From the NCBI RefSeq assembly GCF_003049085.1, contig NZ_PIQX01000001.1, positions 186,001 through 250,000 of the forward strand: DNA of 64,000 bases, written 5' to 3'. A program made the position numbers and the translations under genes. The first letter of the stretch is position 1, and every line of letters starts with the position of its first letter. The notes beneath the pieces are model-generated. The model was not told the DNA's origin and did no database searches. It worked only from the letters and a program-made list of their open reading frames with translations. Positions 46,866 through 55,891 of this stretch are shown piece after piece. The DNA is from Campylobacter concisus (lineage in GTDB: Bacteria > Campylobacterota > Campylobacteria > Campylobacterales > Campylobacteraceae).

Positions 46866-46904
46866 TTTGGCTTTTGCCTGAAACGCTAAAAACAAAAGCC
46901 AAAA
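46866..46904. terminator. Hairpin between tilS and prs
   Basis: TTTGGCTTTTG/CAAAAGCCAAA, 11-bp stem with a 16-base loop between convergent tilS and prs. Flanking T runs are weak, so it may act as a shared 3' end rather than a strong terminator. Confidence 0.5.
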
Positions 46905-46908
46905 TCAA

Positions 46909-47835
46909 TTAAAATAAGCTATTTACGCTTTCATTGTGATATACACGGCGTATCACTTCGCCAAATAAAGAAGCAGCACTTAGCACTTTTATACAAGGAA
47001 GCTCCTCAGCTAGAGGTATCGTATCTGTTACCACCAACTCATCTAAAAAGCCCAGTTTTAACCTATCGTAAGCTGGTCCACTAAGGACTGGATGCGTACA
47101 AAATGCCATAACGCTAGTTGCGCCACGCTCTTTAAAAATTTCAGCTGCTTTTACGATCGTACCAGCTGTATCGATCATATCATCAACCAAAATCACATCT
47201 TTGCCATTTACGTCGCCAATTATATTCATCACTTCGCTCTCGTTTGCTTTTTCGCGGCGTTTATCAACAATAACCATGTCAAGATTTAGATTTTTAGCCA
47301 AGGCTCTAGCACGAGCCACACCGCCTACATCAGGGCTTGCAACGATTGGATTTGGTAAATTTTTAGCTCTTACGTAGTCATTAAAAATGATGCTTCCATA
47401 AAGGTTATCAACCGGAATATCAAAAAATCCTTGAATTTGTCCTGCATGAAGATCCATAGTGACGACTCTATCGATACCTGCTGTTTGCATCATGTTTGCC
47501 ACTAGTTTTGCAGTGATCGGCACTCTAGGAGCTGCTTTTCTGTCTTGTCTAGCGTAGCCAAAATACGGCACAATCGCTGTTATAGAGCTTGCACTACTGC
47601 GTCTTAAAGCGTCAGTTAAAATAAGTAGCTCCATTAAATTTGTATTTGTCGGTGCACATGTTGGCTGAATGACAAAAACATCTTTTCCGCGAACGCTCTC
47701 GCCGATTTGCACGCTGATCTCTCCATCGCTAAATCTTTTTATACTTGCCTCGCTAAGAGGAAGTGAAAGATATTGCGAAATTTTCTTTGAAAGCTCAATA
47801 TTAGCCGTTCCTGAGAAAATTTTATAGCCTCTCAT
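46909..47835 (-). CDS. prs: Ribose-phosphate pyrophosphokinase
   Basis: Makes PRPP for nucleotides, histidine and tryptophan. 308 residues: [51 protein letters not shown] and the PRPP-binding loop [14 protein letters not shown]. Standard length and single-gene unit. Confidence 0.97.
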   Translation of the reverse strand: MRGYKIFSGTANIELSKKISQYLSLPLSEASIKRFSDGEISVQIGESVRGKDVFVIQPTCAPTNTNLMELLILTDALRRSSASSITAIVPYFGYARQDRKAAPRVPITAKLVANMMQTAGIDRVVTMDLHAGQIQGFFDIPVDNLYGSIIFNDYVRAKNLPNPIVASPDVGGVARARALAKNLNLDMVIVDKRREKANESEVMNIIGDVNGKDVILVDDMIDTAGTIVKAAEIFKERGATSVMAFCTHPVLSGPAYDRLKLGFLDELVVTDTIPLAEELPCIKVLSAASLFGEVIRRVYHNESVNSLF

Positions 47836-48061
47836 AATGATAACCTTTTTAGTGATTTTTATATTGGGATTTTATCGAAACGAGCTTTAATTTAAATTTA
47901 TTCTTTTTAGGACCATTTCTAGCCCTAGTTTAATTCTTATCGCCGCAATCAAAAATTTGAGCTTTAATTTTACAAACCTTAAAATTTAAACAAGTATAAA
48001 AAATATAAGATAACTAAGAATATTTTTTTATTTATAAACATTATAGGATTACAATCACAAC

Positions 48062-48421
48062 ATGTTTAAAGCTTATAGAATTTATGATTTTATCAAAGAT
48101 GATAGTTTGGATATGAAGGCGGCTTTTGTTGATAGACTCTATCCAAGAGGCATAAGAAAAGAGATATTTTCAAATTTCCTTTGGCTAAAGGATATCACAC
48201 CAAGCACTGCTTTAAGAGAGTGGTTTCATGAAGATAGAGAAGCTAGATTTGATGAGTTTTGTGAGAAATTTGAGCTCGAGCTTAATAATGAAAAAGCGCA
48301 ATCTTGCTTTAAAATACTAAAAAAACTAGAAAAAGAGCATGGCGATATAGCACTTCTAACAGCTAGCAAAGATATAAATCTTTGCCATATCGTTGTGTTA
48401 TTAAAAATTTTAAATAAGTAG
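48062..48421 (+). CDS. DUF488-family protein
   Basis: A 119-residue soluble protein with the DUF488 landmarks VDRLYPRGIRKE, LKDITPSTALREWF and DIALLTASKDINLCH. Family function is not established. Own promoter-like AT-rich upstream region. Convergent with the pyridoxal kinase gene, 9 bases apart. Confidence 0.82.
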   Translation: MFKAYRIYDFIKDDSLDMKAAFVDRLYPRGIRKEIFSNFLWLKDITPSTALREWFHEDREARFDEFCEKFELELNNEKAQSCFKILKKLEKEHGDIALLTASKDINLCHIVVLLKILNK

Positions 48422-48430
48422 TTTGCCCGC

Positions 48431-49255
48431 CTATTTTGCAAGAGTGCCAAGCATCTTTTCAAACTGCACACCATACCATGTGCGGCTCTTATCTTTTAGC
48501 GTGATTTTAATGCTACTAAGCACAAAATTTGCTGCCTTTTTGATAGAATTTTGCATGCTTTCGCCATTTATGAGTGAACCAAAAAGCACAGAAGCAAATA
48601 TATCTCCAGTCCCACTCGTGTGAAATGGTAAAAATTCATGGAAATACTCTACCTTCTCTTTTGTCTTTGCGTCGTAAGCTATGATGCCGCATTCATTTTG
48701 CTTGTATCTAATGCCCTTTAACACAATCTTTCTAACTCCAAAGCTAGCCAAGCTTTCAAGCAACTCTAAAATATAATCTTGCGTATAGTCACTGCCTAAA
48801 AACGGCATCCCGCACATAAAGCTTGCTTCAGTTATATTTGGCGTGATGACGTGAGCCTTTGTACAAAGTTCACGCATTTTCATAACAAATTTTTCATCAA
48901 ATCCGTGATAGAGCTTGCCATTGTCGCCCATGCAAGGATCTATAAGTATTAGTGGAGCAGAGTCATTAAACTCATTAAAAATTTTCTCTATCAGCTCAAG
49001 CTGGCTAAAACTACCCAAAAATCCAGTATAAATTCCATCAAATGCGATATTTTCTTTGTGCCATACTTGTGTTATCGCGTCAAATTCATCAGTCAGATCA
49101 CAAAATGTGAAATTTTTAAAGCCAGTATGAGTCGAAAGTAGCGCAGTAGGCAATATACATGCTTCGATGCCTTGAGCGCTAATTATTGGAAGTGCAACGG
49201 TAAGGGAACATTTACCAACGCACGAGATATCTTGTATTGTAAGGATTCTTTTCAT
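48431..49255 (-). CDS. Pyridoxal/pyridoxamine kinase (PdxY type)
   Basis: A 274-residue ribokinase-fold kinase of the vitamin B6 salvage pathway. Motifs: ILTIQDISCVGKCSLTVALPI, TALLSTHTGF, DPCMGDNGKLY, TPNITEASFMCG and the anion hole HTSGTGDIFASVL. Abuts the radical SAM gene by one base. Confidence 0.87.
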   Translation of the reverse strand: MKRILTIQDISCVGKCSLTVALPIISAQGIEACILPTALLSTHTGFKNFTFCDLTDEFDAITQVWHKENIAFDGIYTGFLGSFSQLELIEKIFNEFNDSAPLILIDPCMGDNGKLYHGFDEKFVMKMRELCTKAHVITPNITEASFMCGMPFLGSDYTQDYILELLESLASFGVRKIVLKGIRYKQNECGIIAYDAKTKEKVEYFHEFLPFHTSGTGDIFASVLFGSLINGESMQNSIKKAANFVLSSIKITLKDKSRTWYGVQFEKMLGTLAK

Positions 49256-50179
49256 TTATGCTCTTAGTTTATAAAATTTTACTCCAGCAACATCGGCTAG
49301 ATAAACCACATCTTGTTGCAAGAGTTTGTTTAAAATTTGCTTTGAGTATTCTGAGAAATTCTCTTCAACATTTGCAATAGTTTGCGGACGACGCCTTAGC
49401 ATTTCTAAAATTTCATCTTCACTAAAGTTATACTTTTGCTCTATTTTGTGAGCCTTAGCTATATTAACCGGTACGCCACTTATCTGCTTGGCTAGCTCCT
49501 CTAGTTTTTTGGCATCTACACTCTTTACATTATAGGCTGGTGGACGATCTATCGTGCCAATATCCACTCGGTGCGGAGCTATCTCATTTATCGCCACATT
49601 AAGTGCTTCAAACTCACTTTTTTTGTCGTTAAATCCAGCCACGACTAAAATTTCAAGCACAAGCTCGCCAGTAAATTCCTTGCGAAATTTAGCCATTGCT
49701 TTTATAAGTTCATTTACTTCTATACCACTTTTATTGCGGTCTATCTTTTTAAAAGTGCTTTGCACCGCGCTATCAAGGCTAAATTTCACTATATCAAGCC
49801 CTTGCAAGGCTTCACAAATTTTTGGATCACACACGCCTGAGCCATTGCTTAGAATGAGTGTTTTTGCGCTACCTTTTAGCTCATTTACTTTTGCTATCAG
49901 CTCTTTTAAGTACGGGTAAAGAGTTGGTTCGCCATTTGCTGTAAGCGTGATGACGTCGATGTTTTGATAAGTTTTTAAAGCTTCTTTTAAATCGCTTATG
50001 ATCTCATCAACGCTTGGCGGATTTTCTATTGTTTCAACAGTCTTTGCACCACTTAGCTCGCAATAAACACAGTCAAAATTACATGATTTTTGCTTTGGGC
50101 TTAGATCTATGCCAAGGCTCATGCCAAAACGGCGAGAATTTATCGGTCCAAAGACGATGCAAGGCTTGTTACCTTGCAC
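49256..50179 (-). CDS. Radical SAM protein
   Basis: A 307-residue radical SAM enzyme. Cluster motif [10 protein letters not shown], preceded by [17 protein letters not shown] and followed by [13 protein letters not shown] and [10 protein letters not shown]. This class (MoaA-like fold, no extra cluster Cys seen) is often found beside hemE in Campylobacter, as here. It may act in a modification pathway; substrate unknown. Overlaps hemE by 11 bases. Confidence 0.8.
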   Translation of the reverse strand: MQGNKPCIVFGPINSRRFGMSLGIDLSPKQKSCNFDCVYCELSGAKTVETIENPPSVDEIISDLKEALKTYQNIDVITLTANGEPTLYPYLKELIAKVNELKGSAKTLILSNGSGVCDPKICEALQGLDIVKFSLDSAVQSTFKKIDRNKSGIEVNELIKAMAKFRKEFTGELVLEILVVAGFNDKKSEFEALNVAINEIAPHRVDIGTIDRPPAYNVKSVDAKKLEELAKQISGVPVNIAKAHKIEQKYNFSEDEILEMLRRRPQTIANVEENFSEYSKQILNKLLQQDVVYLADVAGVKFYKLRA

Positions 50180-51191
50180 TTTTTGTCTGTACCTGTTTTA
50201 TAAAATATTTTGCATTCTCAACTGGCACATCAGGCAAAATTCCATGACCAAGATTGAAAATATGAGGCACGCCTTCCATCGTGCTTAAAATTTTATCTAC
50301 GCCCTCATCTATCGCCTTTTTGCTATAAAGTCTAGTTGGCTCCATATTGCCCTGAAGGACATATCTTGGGCTAAGTTTTTCTTTTGCTAGTTCGATCGGT
50401 GTACTCCAATCAACGCCAAAAACATCAAATTTGCCTGAAATTTTATCCAGATAGCCACTTATGCCTTTTGGGAAAACTATGAGCGGGATCTCTGGAAATT
50501 CAGCCTTGACGCTATCAACTATTTTGTTTATGTAGTTAAACCCAAACTCAAAATACGCCTGCTCTTCAAGCGCAGCCGCCCAGCTGTCAAAAATTTGCAC
50601 CGCATTTACGCCTGCTCTTATCTGCTCTTTGACGTAAAGGATGAGAGCTTGCGTCACTTTTTCTAAAATTTGATGTAAAAATTCTGGATCTTGATAGAGC
50701 ATTTTTTTGCAGATCGCATAAGTTTTACTGCCACCACCCTCGATCATATATGTAGCTATCGTCCAAGGTGCGCCGCAAAAGCCAATGAGCGCCTTATCTT
50801 TGGCTAAATTTTCTCTTGTGAGCTTTATCGTGTCATAGACGTATGCTAAATTTTTAGTCGATTTTTCGATACTAAGTGCATCAAGTGCGGCCTTATCACG
50901 CAAAGGCTCACTAAAAACTGGCCCTTCGCCTTTTTCAAAACGTAGATCCATGCCCATTTCAAGAGGCACAACAAGGATGTCGCTAAATAAAATCGCCGCA
51001 TCAACGCCAAGAATTTCAACTGGTTGAAGCGTAACTTCGCTAGCCTTTTTGTAGTCTTTGCAAAGAGATAAAAAATCCCCTGCTTGCGCGCGTACTCGCA
51101 TATACTCTGGCAAATATCTACCGGCTTGGCGCATCATCCAAACAGGCGTATAAGGGGTAGGTTTTTTAAGACAAGCGTCTATAAAAATCAT
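50169..51191 (-). CDS. hemE: Uroporphyrinogen decarboxylase
   Basis: Converts uroporphyrinogen III to coproporphyrinogen III in haem synthesis. 340 residues with [38 protein letters not shown] and [10 protein letters not shown], then [19 protein letters not shown]. Normal length. Confidence 0.97.
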   Translation of the reverse strand: MIFIDACLKKPTPYTPVWMMRQAGRYLPEYMRVRAQAGDFLSLCKDYKKASEVTLQPVEILGVDAAILFSDILVVPLEMGMDLRFEKGEGPVFSEPLRDKAALDALSIEKSTKNLAYVYDTIKLTRENLAKDKALIGFCGAPWTIATYMIEGGGSKTYAICKKMLYQDPEFLHQILEKVTQALILYVKEQIRAGVNAVQIFDSWAAALEEQAYFEFGFNYINKIVDSVKAEFPEIPLIVFPKGISGYLDKISGKFDVFGVDWSTPIELAKEKLSPRYVLQGNMEPTRLYSKKAIDEGVDKILSTMEGVPHIFNLGHGILPDVPVENAKYFIKQVQTKSAR

Positions 51192-51254
51192 TAAATTTCC
51201 TTTAAATTTTTAAATGGATATTACCTAAAAATAGCTAAAGAAAAGATGTAGAAG

Positions 51255-51284
51255 AAATTTTAAGCGTAAAAACGCTTAAAATTT
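51255..51284 (-). terminator. Terminator after the YqhA-like gene
   Basis: Perfect 13-bp stem AAATTTTAAGCGT/ACGCTTAAAATTT with a 4-base loop, starting at the stop codon (51284-51286) of the YqhA-like gene on the minus strand. Lies upstream of hemE, so hemE has separate transcription. Confidence 0.8.
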
Positions 51285-51790
51285 TAGTGATCTCCCTTGT
51301 GAAGGAAGTAAAGTCCAAGGCAAAGTGCTAGGATAGATGCCGCAAGGTATGCCATCTCAAGCGGAGTTGTGAAGTTTGCGTGAAGCACCCTTTGGAAGAA
51401 ATTTACGATTAAGACCATGACGATCACTTTGCCAAGCTTATCTTTTAACTCATCAAGTGAATGCACTTCAAGCACCTTGCTCTGCTTTGACTGCTTTAGC
51501 TGAGTGATCTCCGAGATGAAAAGCTCGTAAATTCCGAAGCTAAATATATAAAGAACAAGTGCCATCAAGTATAGATCGATCGCTCCAACTATCTCGCCAA
51601 CGACTTCTGAGTGAAAATTTTCAACGTGAAAATCTGCGGCGAAGAAATATCTATAAACCTCTAAAAGCACCTTGCCGACATCATAACTTGCGATAACAAA
51701 AAGCACGATCGCACCTAAAAGTCCAAAAACTACTGGAAAAAGTGTAAAGCTGTTGCTTGCAAGCAAAATTTTTTCAAATATCTTACGCAA
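51284..51790 (-). CDS. YqhA/UPF0114-family membrane protein
   Basis: A 168-residue protein with three or four membrane helices (NSFTLFPVVFGLLGAIVLFV; DLYLMALVLYIFSFGIYELF; VIVMVLIVNFF; MAYLAASILALCLGLYFL). Matches the YqhA family, of unknown function. Seventeen bases behind asd in the same direction. Confidence 0.8.
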   Translation of the reverse strand: MRKIFEKILLASNSFTLFPVVFGLLGAIVLFVIASYDVGKVLLEVYRYFFAADFHVENFHSEVVGEIVGAIDLYLMALVLYIFSFGIYELFISEITQLKQSKQSKVLEVHSLDELKDKLGKVIVMVLIVNFFQRVLHANFTTPLEMAYLAASILALCLGLYFLHKGDH

Positions 51791-51806
51791 TAAAAATCCT
51801 TTTTAT

Positions 51807-52832
51807 TTACTCTTGCATCGCGATCCACTTTTGCGCGATCCTCACGGCATTTGTCGCAGCCCCTACGCGGATCTGATCGGCACTACACCAAAGATGAAGC
51901 ACATTAGGTCTGTAATTATCAACTCTGATCCTACCGACATAAGTCTCATTTGTATCACTTGAAATGATAGGCATCGGATACTCTTTATTTGCTGGATTAT
52001 CGACTACAACGACGCTTGGAGCTTTGCTTAAAATTTCTCTTGCTGCATCCGCACTTACATCTTTATCAAAGTGGATAGTGATCGCCTCAGAGTGGCTTCT
52101 AAGCACTGGCACACGCACACAGGTAGCGCTAACTTCTATATCTTTGTGAAGAATTTTTTGCGTTTCATTGACCATTTTCATCTCTTCTTTTGTGTAGTCG
52201 TTATCCAAAAAAACATCGATGTGAGGGATCACATTTAGCGCTAGGCGGTGTGCAAATACCTTTGGCTCGCACTCATCAAGCTTAAACTCAAAGAATTTTT
52301 GCATCTGAACGACAAGCTCTTCCATGCCCTCTTTGCCAGCACCGCTTGCTGCTTGGTATGTAGAAACATCGACTCTATTGATACTAAAAGCGTCGTTTAG
52401 TGGTTTTAAAATTTGCACCATTTGGATAGTCGAGCAGTTTGGATTTGCGATAATGCCGCGGTTTTTCCACTGTGCTATATCACTTGGATTACACTCTGGC
52501 ACAACAAGAGGGATGTCTTTATCCATCCTAAAATGGCTAGTGTTATCGATGACTACTGCGCCACTATCAGCTGCAAATTTGGCAAATTTTTCTGAAACTG
52601 AGCCACCAGCGCTAAAAAATGCGATATCTATCTCGTGCTCGCTAAAAACCTTTTCGGTTAGCTCTTTTACTTTGTAATATTTGCCATTAAATTCGATCTC
52701 ACTACCAGCACTTTTTGCGCTAGCAAGCGGCAAAAGCTCTCCAACTGGAAACTCAACCTCTTCCATCACTCTAAAAAGCTCTTCGCCAACAGCTCCAGTA
52801 GCACCAACGACCGCTATGTTAAATTTTCTCAT
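51807..52832 (-). CDS. asd: Aspartate-semialdehyde dehydrogenase
   Basis: Lysine/threonine/methionine and diaminopimelate branch point. 341 residues: VGATGAVGEELFRVMEE (NADP site), SAGGSVSEKFAK, NPNCSTIQM with the catalytic Cys, and QAASGAGKEGMEEL. Downstream of the two small lipoproteins and flgR, as I recall for C. jejuni apart from the lipoproteins. Confidence 0.96.
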   Translation of the reverse strand: MRKFNIAVVGATGAVGEELFRVMEEVEFPVGELLPLASAKSAGSEIEFNGKYYKVKELTEKVFSEHEIDIAFFSAGGSVSEKFAKFAADSGAVVIDNTSHFRMDKDIPLVVPECNPSDIAQWKNRGIIANPNCSTIQMVQILKPLNDAFSINRVDVSTYQAASGAGKEGMEELVVQMQKFFEFKLDECEPKVFAHRLALNVIPHIDVFLDNDYTKEEMKMVNETQKILHKDIEVSATCVRVPVLRSHSEAITIHFDKDVSADAAREILSKAPSVVVVDNPANKEYPMPIISSDTNETYVGRIRVDNYRPNVLHLWCSADQIRVGAATNAVRIAQKWIAMQE

Positions 52833-52844
52833 CTACTCTCCTTA

Positions 52845-53336
52845 TCATAATTTTAATCTTGAAATATCCATCAAAGCTAGTCTAATGTTTTCTCTAATGG
52901 CTCCGTTTATAGCCGAGCGCAATCTATCAGCTGCCATAAGACCAGATCTTGTCTGCTGTGAGCTAGTAATTATAGAGTGTCTATAAACAACAGTGTCACC
53001 CTTTTTTACTATCCACGCTATCTCCATTTTAGCATCAAAGCTAAGCCCCATAAACGGATATGTGGCATTTACGATAAAAGCACTTATGTGGATATCTGCC
53101 ATATCTTTTGTTACTGTTCTAAACATTCCGGTTTTTTGTATTGCATCAACAAGCGCTTTTTCAAACTCGTTATAAAAATTCTCTTCAACAACGGTTATAC
53201 CAGTAGTATATAAGCTAACACTTTTATCGTATCTATTCACAGGAATAAAATTTGGAGAAAGCTCTGTATAGGTTGTATTTTTAAGCCCACAACCTGTCAT
53301 AAAAAATAAAATAAAAACGACTAATAAGTTTCTCAT
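52845..53336 (-). CDS. Predicted lipoprotein
   Basis: A 163-residue lipoprotein (signal VVFILFFMTGC, Cys16). The body (EFEKALVDAIQKTGMF, DIHISAFIVNATYP) resembles small periplasmic YajG/LPS-assembly-type alpha/beta folds but no firm family call is possible. Tandem with a second lipoprotein directly upstream; no gap between the two. Function unknown. Confidence 0.65.
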   Translation of the reverse strand: MRNLLVVFILFFMTGCGLKNTTYTELSPNFIPVNRYDKSVSLYTTGITVVEENFYNEFEKALVDAIQKTGMFRTVTKDMADIHISAFIVNATYPFMGLSFDAKMEIAWIVKKGDTVVYRHSIITSSQQTRSGLMAADRLRSAINGAIRENIRLALMDISRLKL

Positions 53337-53750
53337 CTAATATCCTTGTTTTTGCTTTATCATCATAGCATCGACCACCTCTTGCACCATCAGCTCAAGA
53401 AGCGGTAACGTCTGCGATCCATTCCTGATCTCGTTGCCTATTACCATAGGAAATCTATCTTTGGAATCTCTAAAAATAATATACAAGATACCATAGTCTA
53501 AATGTGCTATCTCGTATGTGACAATAACATCAGCAACTTTTTCGCTACTTTTTATTTCATAGCCCTGTCTTGAAATAGAACGCTCTATCATATTATTTAT
53601 GCCGCGATTATCCGAAAGATTTTGACTGACAAAAAAGCTTTTAACGTTGCTCTTTTTGCTATCTGGTACGACAAGTATCTCTTGACGCATAGATCCAGCA
53701 CATCCGCAAAAAAGTAAAGCCATCAAAATAAGTAAAATTTTTCTCAACAC
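53337..53750 (-). CDS. Predicted lipoprotein
   Basis: A 137-residue lipoprotein (signal KILLILMALLFCGC, Cys17). Mature part (RQGYEIKSSEKVADVIVTYEI) has the alternating pattern of DUF4136/LpoB-like folds, unproved. Its stop is one base from the start of the next lipoprotein. The pair sits between flgR and asd. Confidence 0.62.
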   Translation of the reverse strand: MLRKILLILMALLFCGCAGSMRQEILVVPDSKKSNVKSFFVSQNLSDNRGINNMIERSISRQGYEIKSSEKVADVIVTYEIAHLDYGILYIIFRDSKDRFPMVIGNEIRNGSQTLPLLELMVQEVVDAMMIKQKQGY

Positions 53751-53810
53751 ACCCTCCTTGTTTTTTTTAAATTTCTGATAATTTTACTAACCAAAAACTT
53801 AAATTTAAAA

Positions 53811-54965
53811 TTATTTTTTACTTCTAGATTGCAAAAAAAGATCTTTTGGCAAAATTTCATCACCTTCGCTTAGTATTGCCGCTCTTTGCACAACCGAGAT
53901 GAGTTCTCTAATGTTACCTGGATAGTCGTAGCTCAAAAGCTCTTCTTTTGCTGCTTTTGAGAAATTTTTAGCCTCAAAGCCATACTCTTTGCAACATTTT
54001 TCCAAAGTATCCTGCGCGATAGGTAAAATTTCGTCTTTTCGCTCACGAAGTGGGGGGATGAAAAGCGGGATCGTATTTAGGCGGTAGAAAAGATCCTCTC
54101 TAAACCTGCCCTCCCTCATCGCAAGCTCTAAATTTGCGTTTGTGGCGCAGATGATGCGAACGTCTATCTTTTCGCTCTTTGTAGCGCCAAGTCTTGTTAT
54201 CTCGCGCTCCTGCAAGGTACGAAGCAGTTTTGGTTGTAAATTTATGGGCATCTCGCCGATCTCATCTAAAAATAGCGTTCCGCTATTTGCTAGCTCAAAC
54301 TGCCCTTTTTTAGTAGTTGCAGCGTCAGTAAAAGCGCCTTTTTCAAAGCCAAAAAGCTCACTTTCTATCAAATTTTCAGGTATCGCAGCCATGTTTAAAG
54401 CGATAAATGCCGCATCTTTTCTTGGTGAGTTTGCGTGGATAAATTTAGCAAAGACCTCCTTGCCAACGCCGCTTTCGCCACTAAGCATTATTGAAGCGTC
54501 TGTTCTTGCAGCTTTTAGCGCGATATTTAGCGTCGCTTCAAGCGCTTTTGAAGTGGCTAAAAAGCCGTTATTTTCGCTTTTAGTTTCAACTTTTTTTATG
54601 CTTTTTGGGGTTTTTTGTTTTAGCGCCTCTACCCTTTTTATCGCTTCATATAGCGTCGAGACGTCAAATGGCTTGGTTAAAAAGTCCTTCACGCCGAGCC
54701 TAACGCTCTCGATCGCCTTGTTAAGTGTGGCGTTTCCAGTCATTATGATGACGTCAAATTTGCCGTTTAGCTCCTTAATGAACTCAAGTCCGTCCATCTT
54801 TGGCATGTTTATGTCGGTGATTATTAGATCAGTGTCGTCGCTTAGCTTTTTTAGAGCCTCAACTGCGCTCTTGTAGCTTTTGATGTGTAGCTCTTCATAC
54901 TCGCCAAGTGCGATCTCAAGCGACTTTCGCATATTGATGTCATCTTCTACTATGACGATATTCAT
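53811..54965 (-). CDS. flgR: Sigma54-activating response regulator FlgR
   Basis: NtrC-family activator of the flagellar sigma54 regulon, partner of FlgS. 384 residues: receiver with VEDD and phospho-acceptor in LIITDINMPKMDG, AAA+ domain with Walker A GESGVGKEVFAKFI, the sigma54-contact loop GAFTDA, and LDEIGEMPINLQPKLLRTLQE. It ends LPKDLFLQSRSKK with no Fis-type DNA-binding helix-turn-helix, as known for Helicobacter FlgR, so it should act without a specific enhancer site. Downstream of flgQ by 12 bases. Confidence 0.92.
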   Translation of the reverse strand: MNIVIVEDDINMRKSLEIALGEYEELHIKSYKSAVEALKKLSDDTDLIITDINMPKMDGLEFIKELNGKFDVIIMTGNATLNKAIESVRLGVKDFLTKPFDVSTLYEAIKRVEALKQKTPKSIKKVETKSENNGFLATSKALEATLNIALKAARTDASIMLSGESGVGKEVFAKFIHANSPRKDAAFIALNMAAIPENLIESELFGFEKGAFTDAATTKKGQFELANSGTLFLDEIGEMPINLQPKLLRTLQEREITRLGATKSEKIDVRIICATNANLELAMREGRFREDLFYRLNTIPLFIPPLRERKDEILPIAQDTLEKCCKEYGFEAKNFSKAAKEELLSYDYPGNIRELISVVQRAAILSEGDEILPKDLFLQSRSKK

Positions 54966-54977
54966 TTGATCTCTTTT

Positions 54978-55370
54978 TTATTGAAGTGTGCCGATGATAG
55001 CGGATTTTGGCTTAAATTCCACCATAAATCTAACTGGCAAAATTTTCAAATTTGAAGCGTTTGAGATCTGTGCATTTTTGACATTTAGCTCATTTTTTAT
55101 CATCACTTTTTTTAAGGCAAAGCAGTCAAAAATTTCATCTTTGTGTAAATTTAAAAAGCCAAGAGTTGTGGTGTTTTCATCTTTAAAAGCATCTATCTGG
55201 CAAAGAAATTTTGGTTTTGGATTTAGTGTTAAAGTCATCGCTTTTGAAAATGAAATTTCTTCAAAGGCAACTATTTGATTTTTCGTATCGACCTTCGCCC
55301 AGAAGATAAACTCCTCCAGGCAAAAGGCGAAATTTAAAAGTATCGTTAGTAAGAAAAGACTTCTCGCCAC
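54978..55370 (-). CDS. flgQ: Flagellar motility protein FlgQ
   Basis: A 130-residue exported protein (signal LFLLTILLNFAFC). The position behind flgP and before flgR, and the size, match FlgQ, which stabilises FlgP for the basal disk around the flagellar motor. It overlaps flgP by 25 bases. Little sequence signature; assignment rests on context. Confidence 0.72.
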   Translation of the reverse strand: MARSLFLLTILLNFAFCLEEFIFWAKVDTKNQIVAFEEISFSKAMTLTLNPKPKFLCQIDAFKDENTTTLGFLNLHKDEIFDCFALKKVMIKNELNVKNAQISNASNLKILPVRFMVEFKPKSAIIGTLQ

Positions 55371-55852
55371 TTATCTTCGTCTATCTTAAGCTCCATATTT
55401 ACCTTATAAAGCCCGTCTTTGAAATTTTCGTTCACGATCCTTGCGTTTTTGACAAGACCTTGAACCTTTGAAGTGATAGATGAATCATTTAACATCGCGT
55501 CTCTTACGGTATCTTCAGCGTTAATCTTTACGCCATAAAGCTTACCAGCAAGCTGAGAATAAGCATCCGCCATCGCCGCTCTTTTTGCAAGAGTGACCGA
55601 CTGAGCGTATGAGAGCGAATTTAGCGGAGCTATGCCCTCGCCTGTGGCTCTAAAAGTGGTCTCTTTTGGAGCGCTATCATATATCATCTTCTCTTTTTTC
55701 ATCACCTCTCTAAGATCGTCTTTATCGACCTTTTGGATAACTACGTTGCGGTTTGATGTGTTAGTTGGCTCGCCCATAAAGCCGTTAAATGAGCAGCCGC
55801 CAAAAATAGCGATCATCAAAGCAAAAGATAAAATTTTAGCCTTCATAAACAA
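55346..55852 (-). CDS. flgP: Flagellar basal-disk lipoprotein FlgP
   Basis: A 168-residue lipoprotein (signal SFALMIAIFGGC, Cys20). The LPP20/FlgP fold is visible in ATGEGIAPLNSLSYAQSVTLAKRAAMADAY, with an amphipathic core. Position next to gyrA, flgQ and flgR matches C. jejuni. FlgP forms the large basal disk needed for motility through viscous mucus. Confidence 0.86.
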   Translation of the reverse strand: MFMKAKILSFALMIAIFGGCSFNGFMGEPTNTSNRNVVIQKVDKDDLREVMKKEKMIYDSAPKETTFRATGEGIAPLNSLSYAQSVTLAKRAAMADAYSQLAGKLYGVKINAEDTVRDAMLNDSSITSKVQGLVKNARIVNENFKDGLYKVNMELKIDEDKWREVFSY

Positions 55853-55891
55853 CCTTTTTTTATGCTTTTATTTAAAATTTAATAGCAAAAT

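Noticed and set aside
54052-54057. G6 run in flgR as a phase-variation site
   Set aside because: Six bases is below the usual switching length for Campylobacter G tracts, and it encodes a plausible Pro pair.
54142-54876. 244-codon open frame opposite flgR
   Set aside because: Antisense shadow of a gene with clear receiver and AAA+ motifs; composition is Ser/Ala/Phe-rich without any domain.
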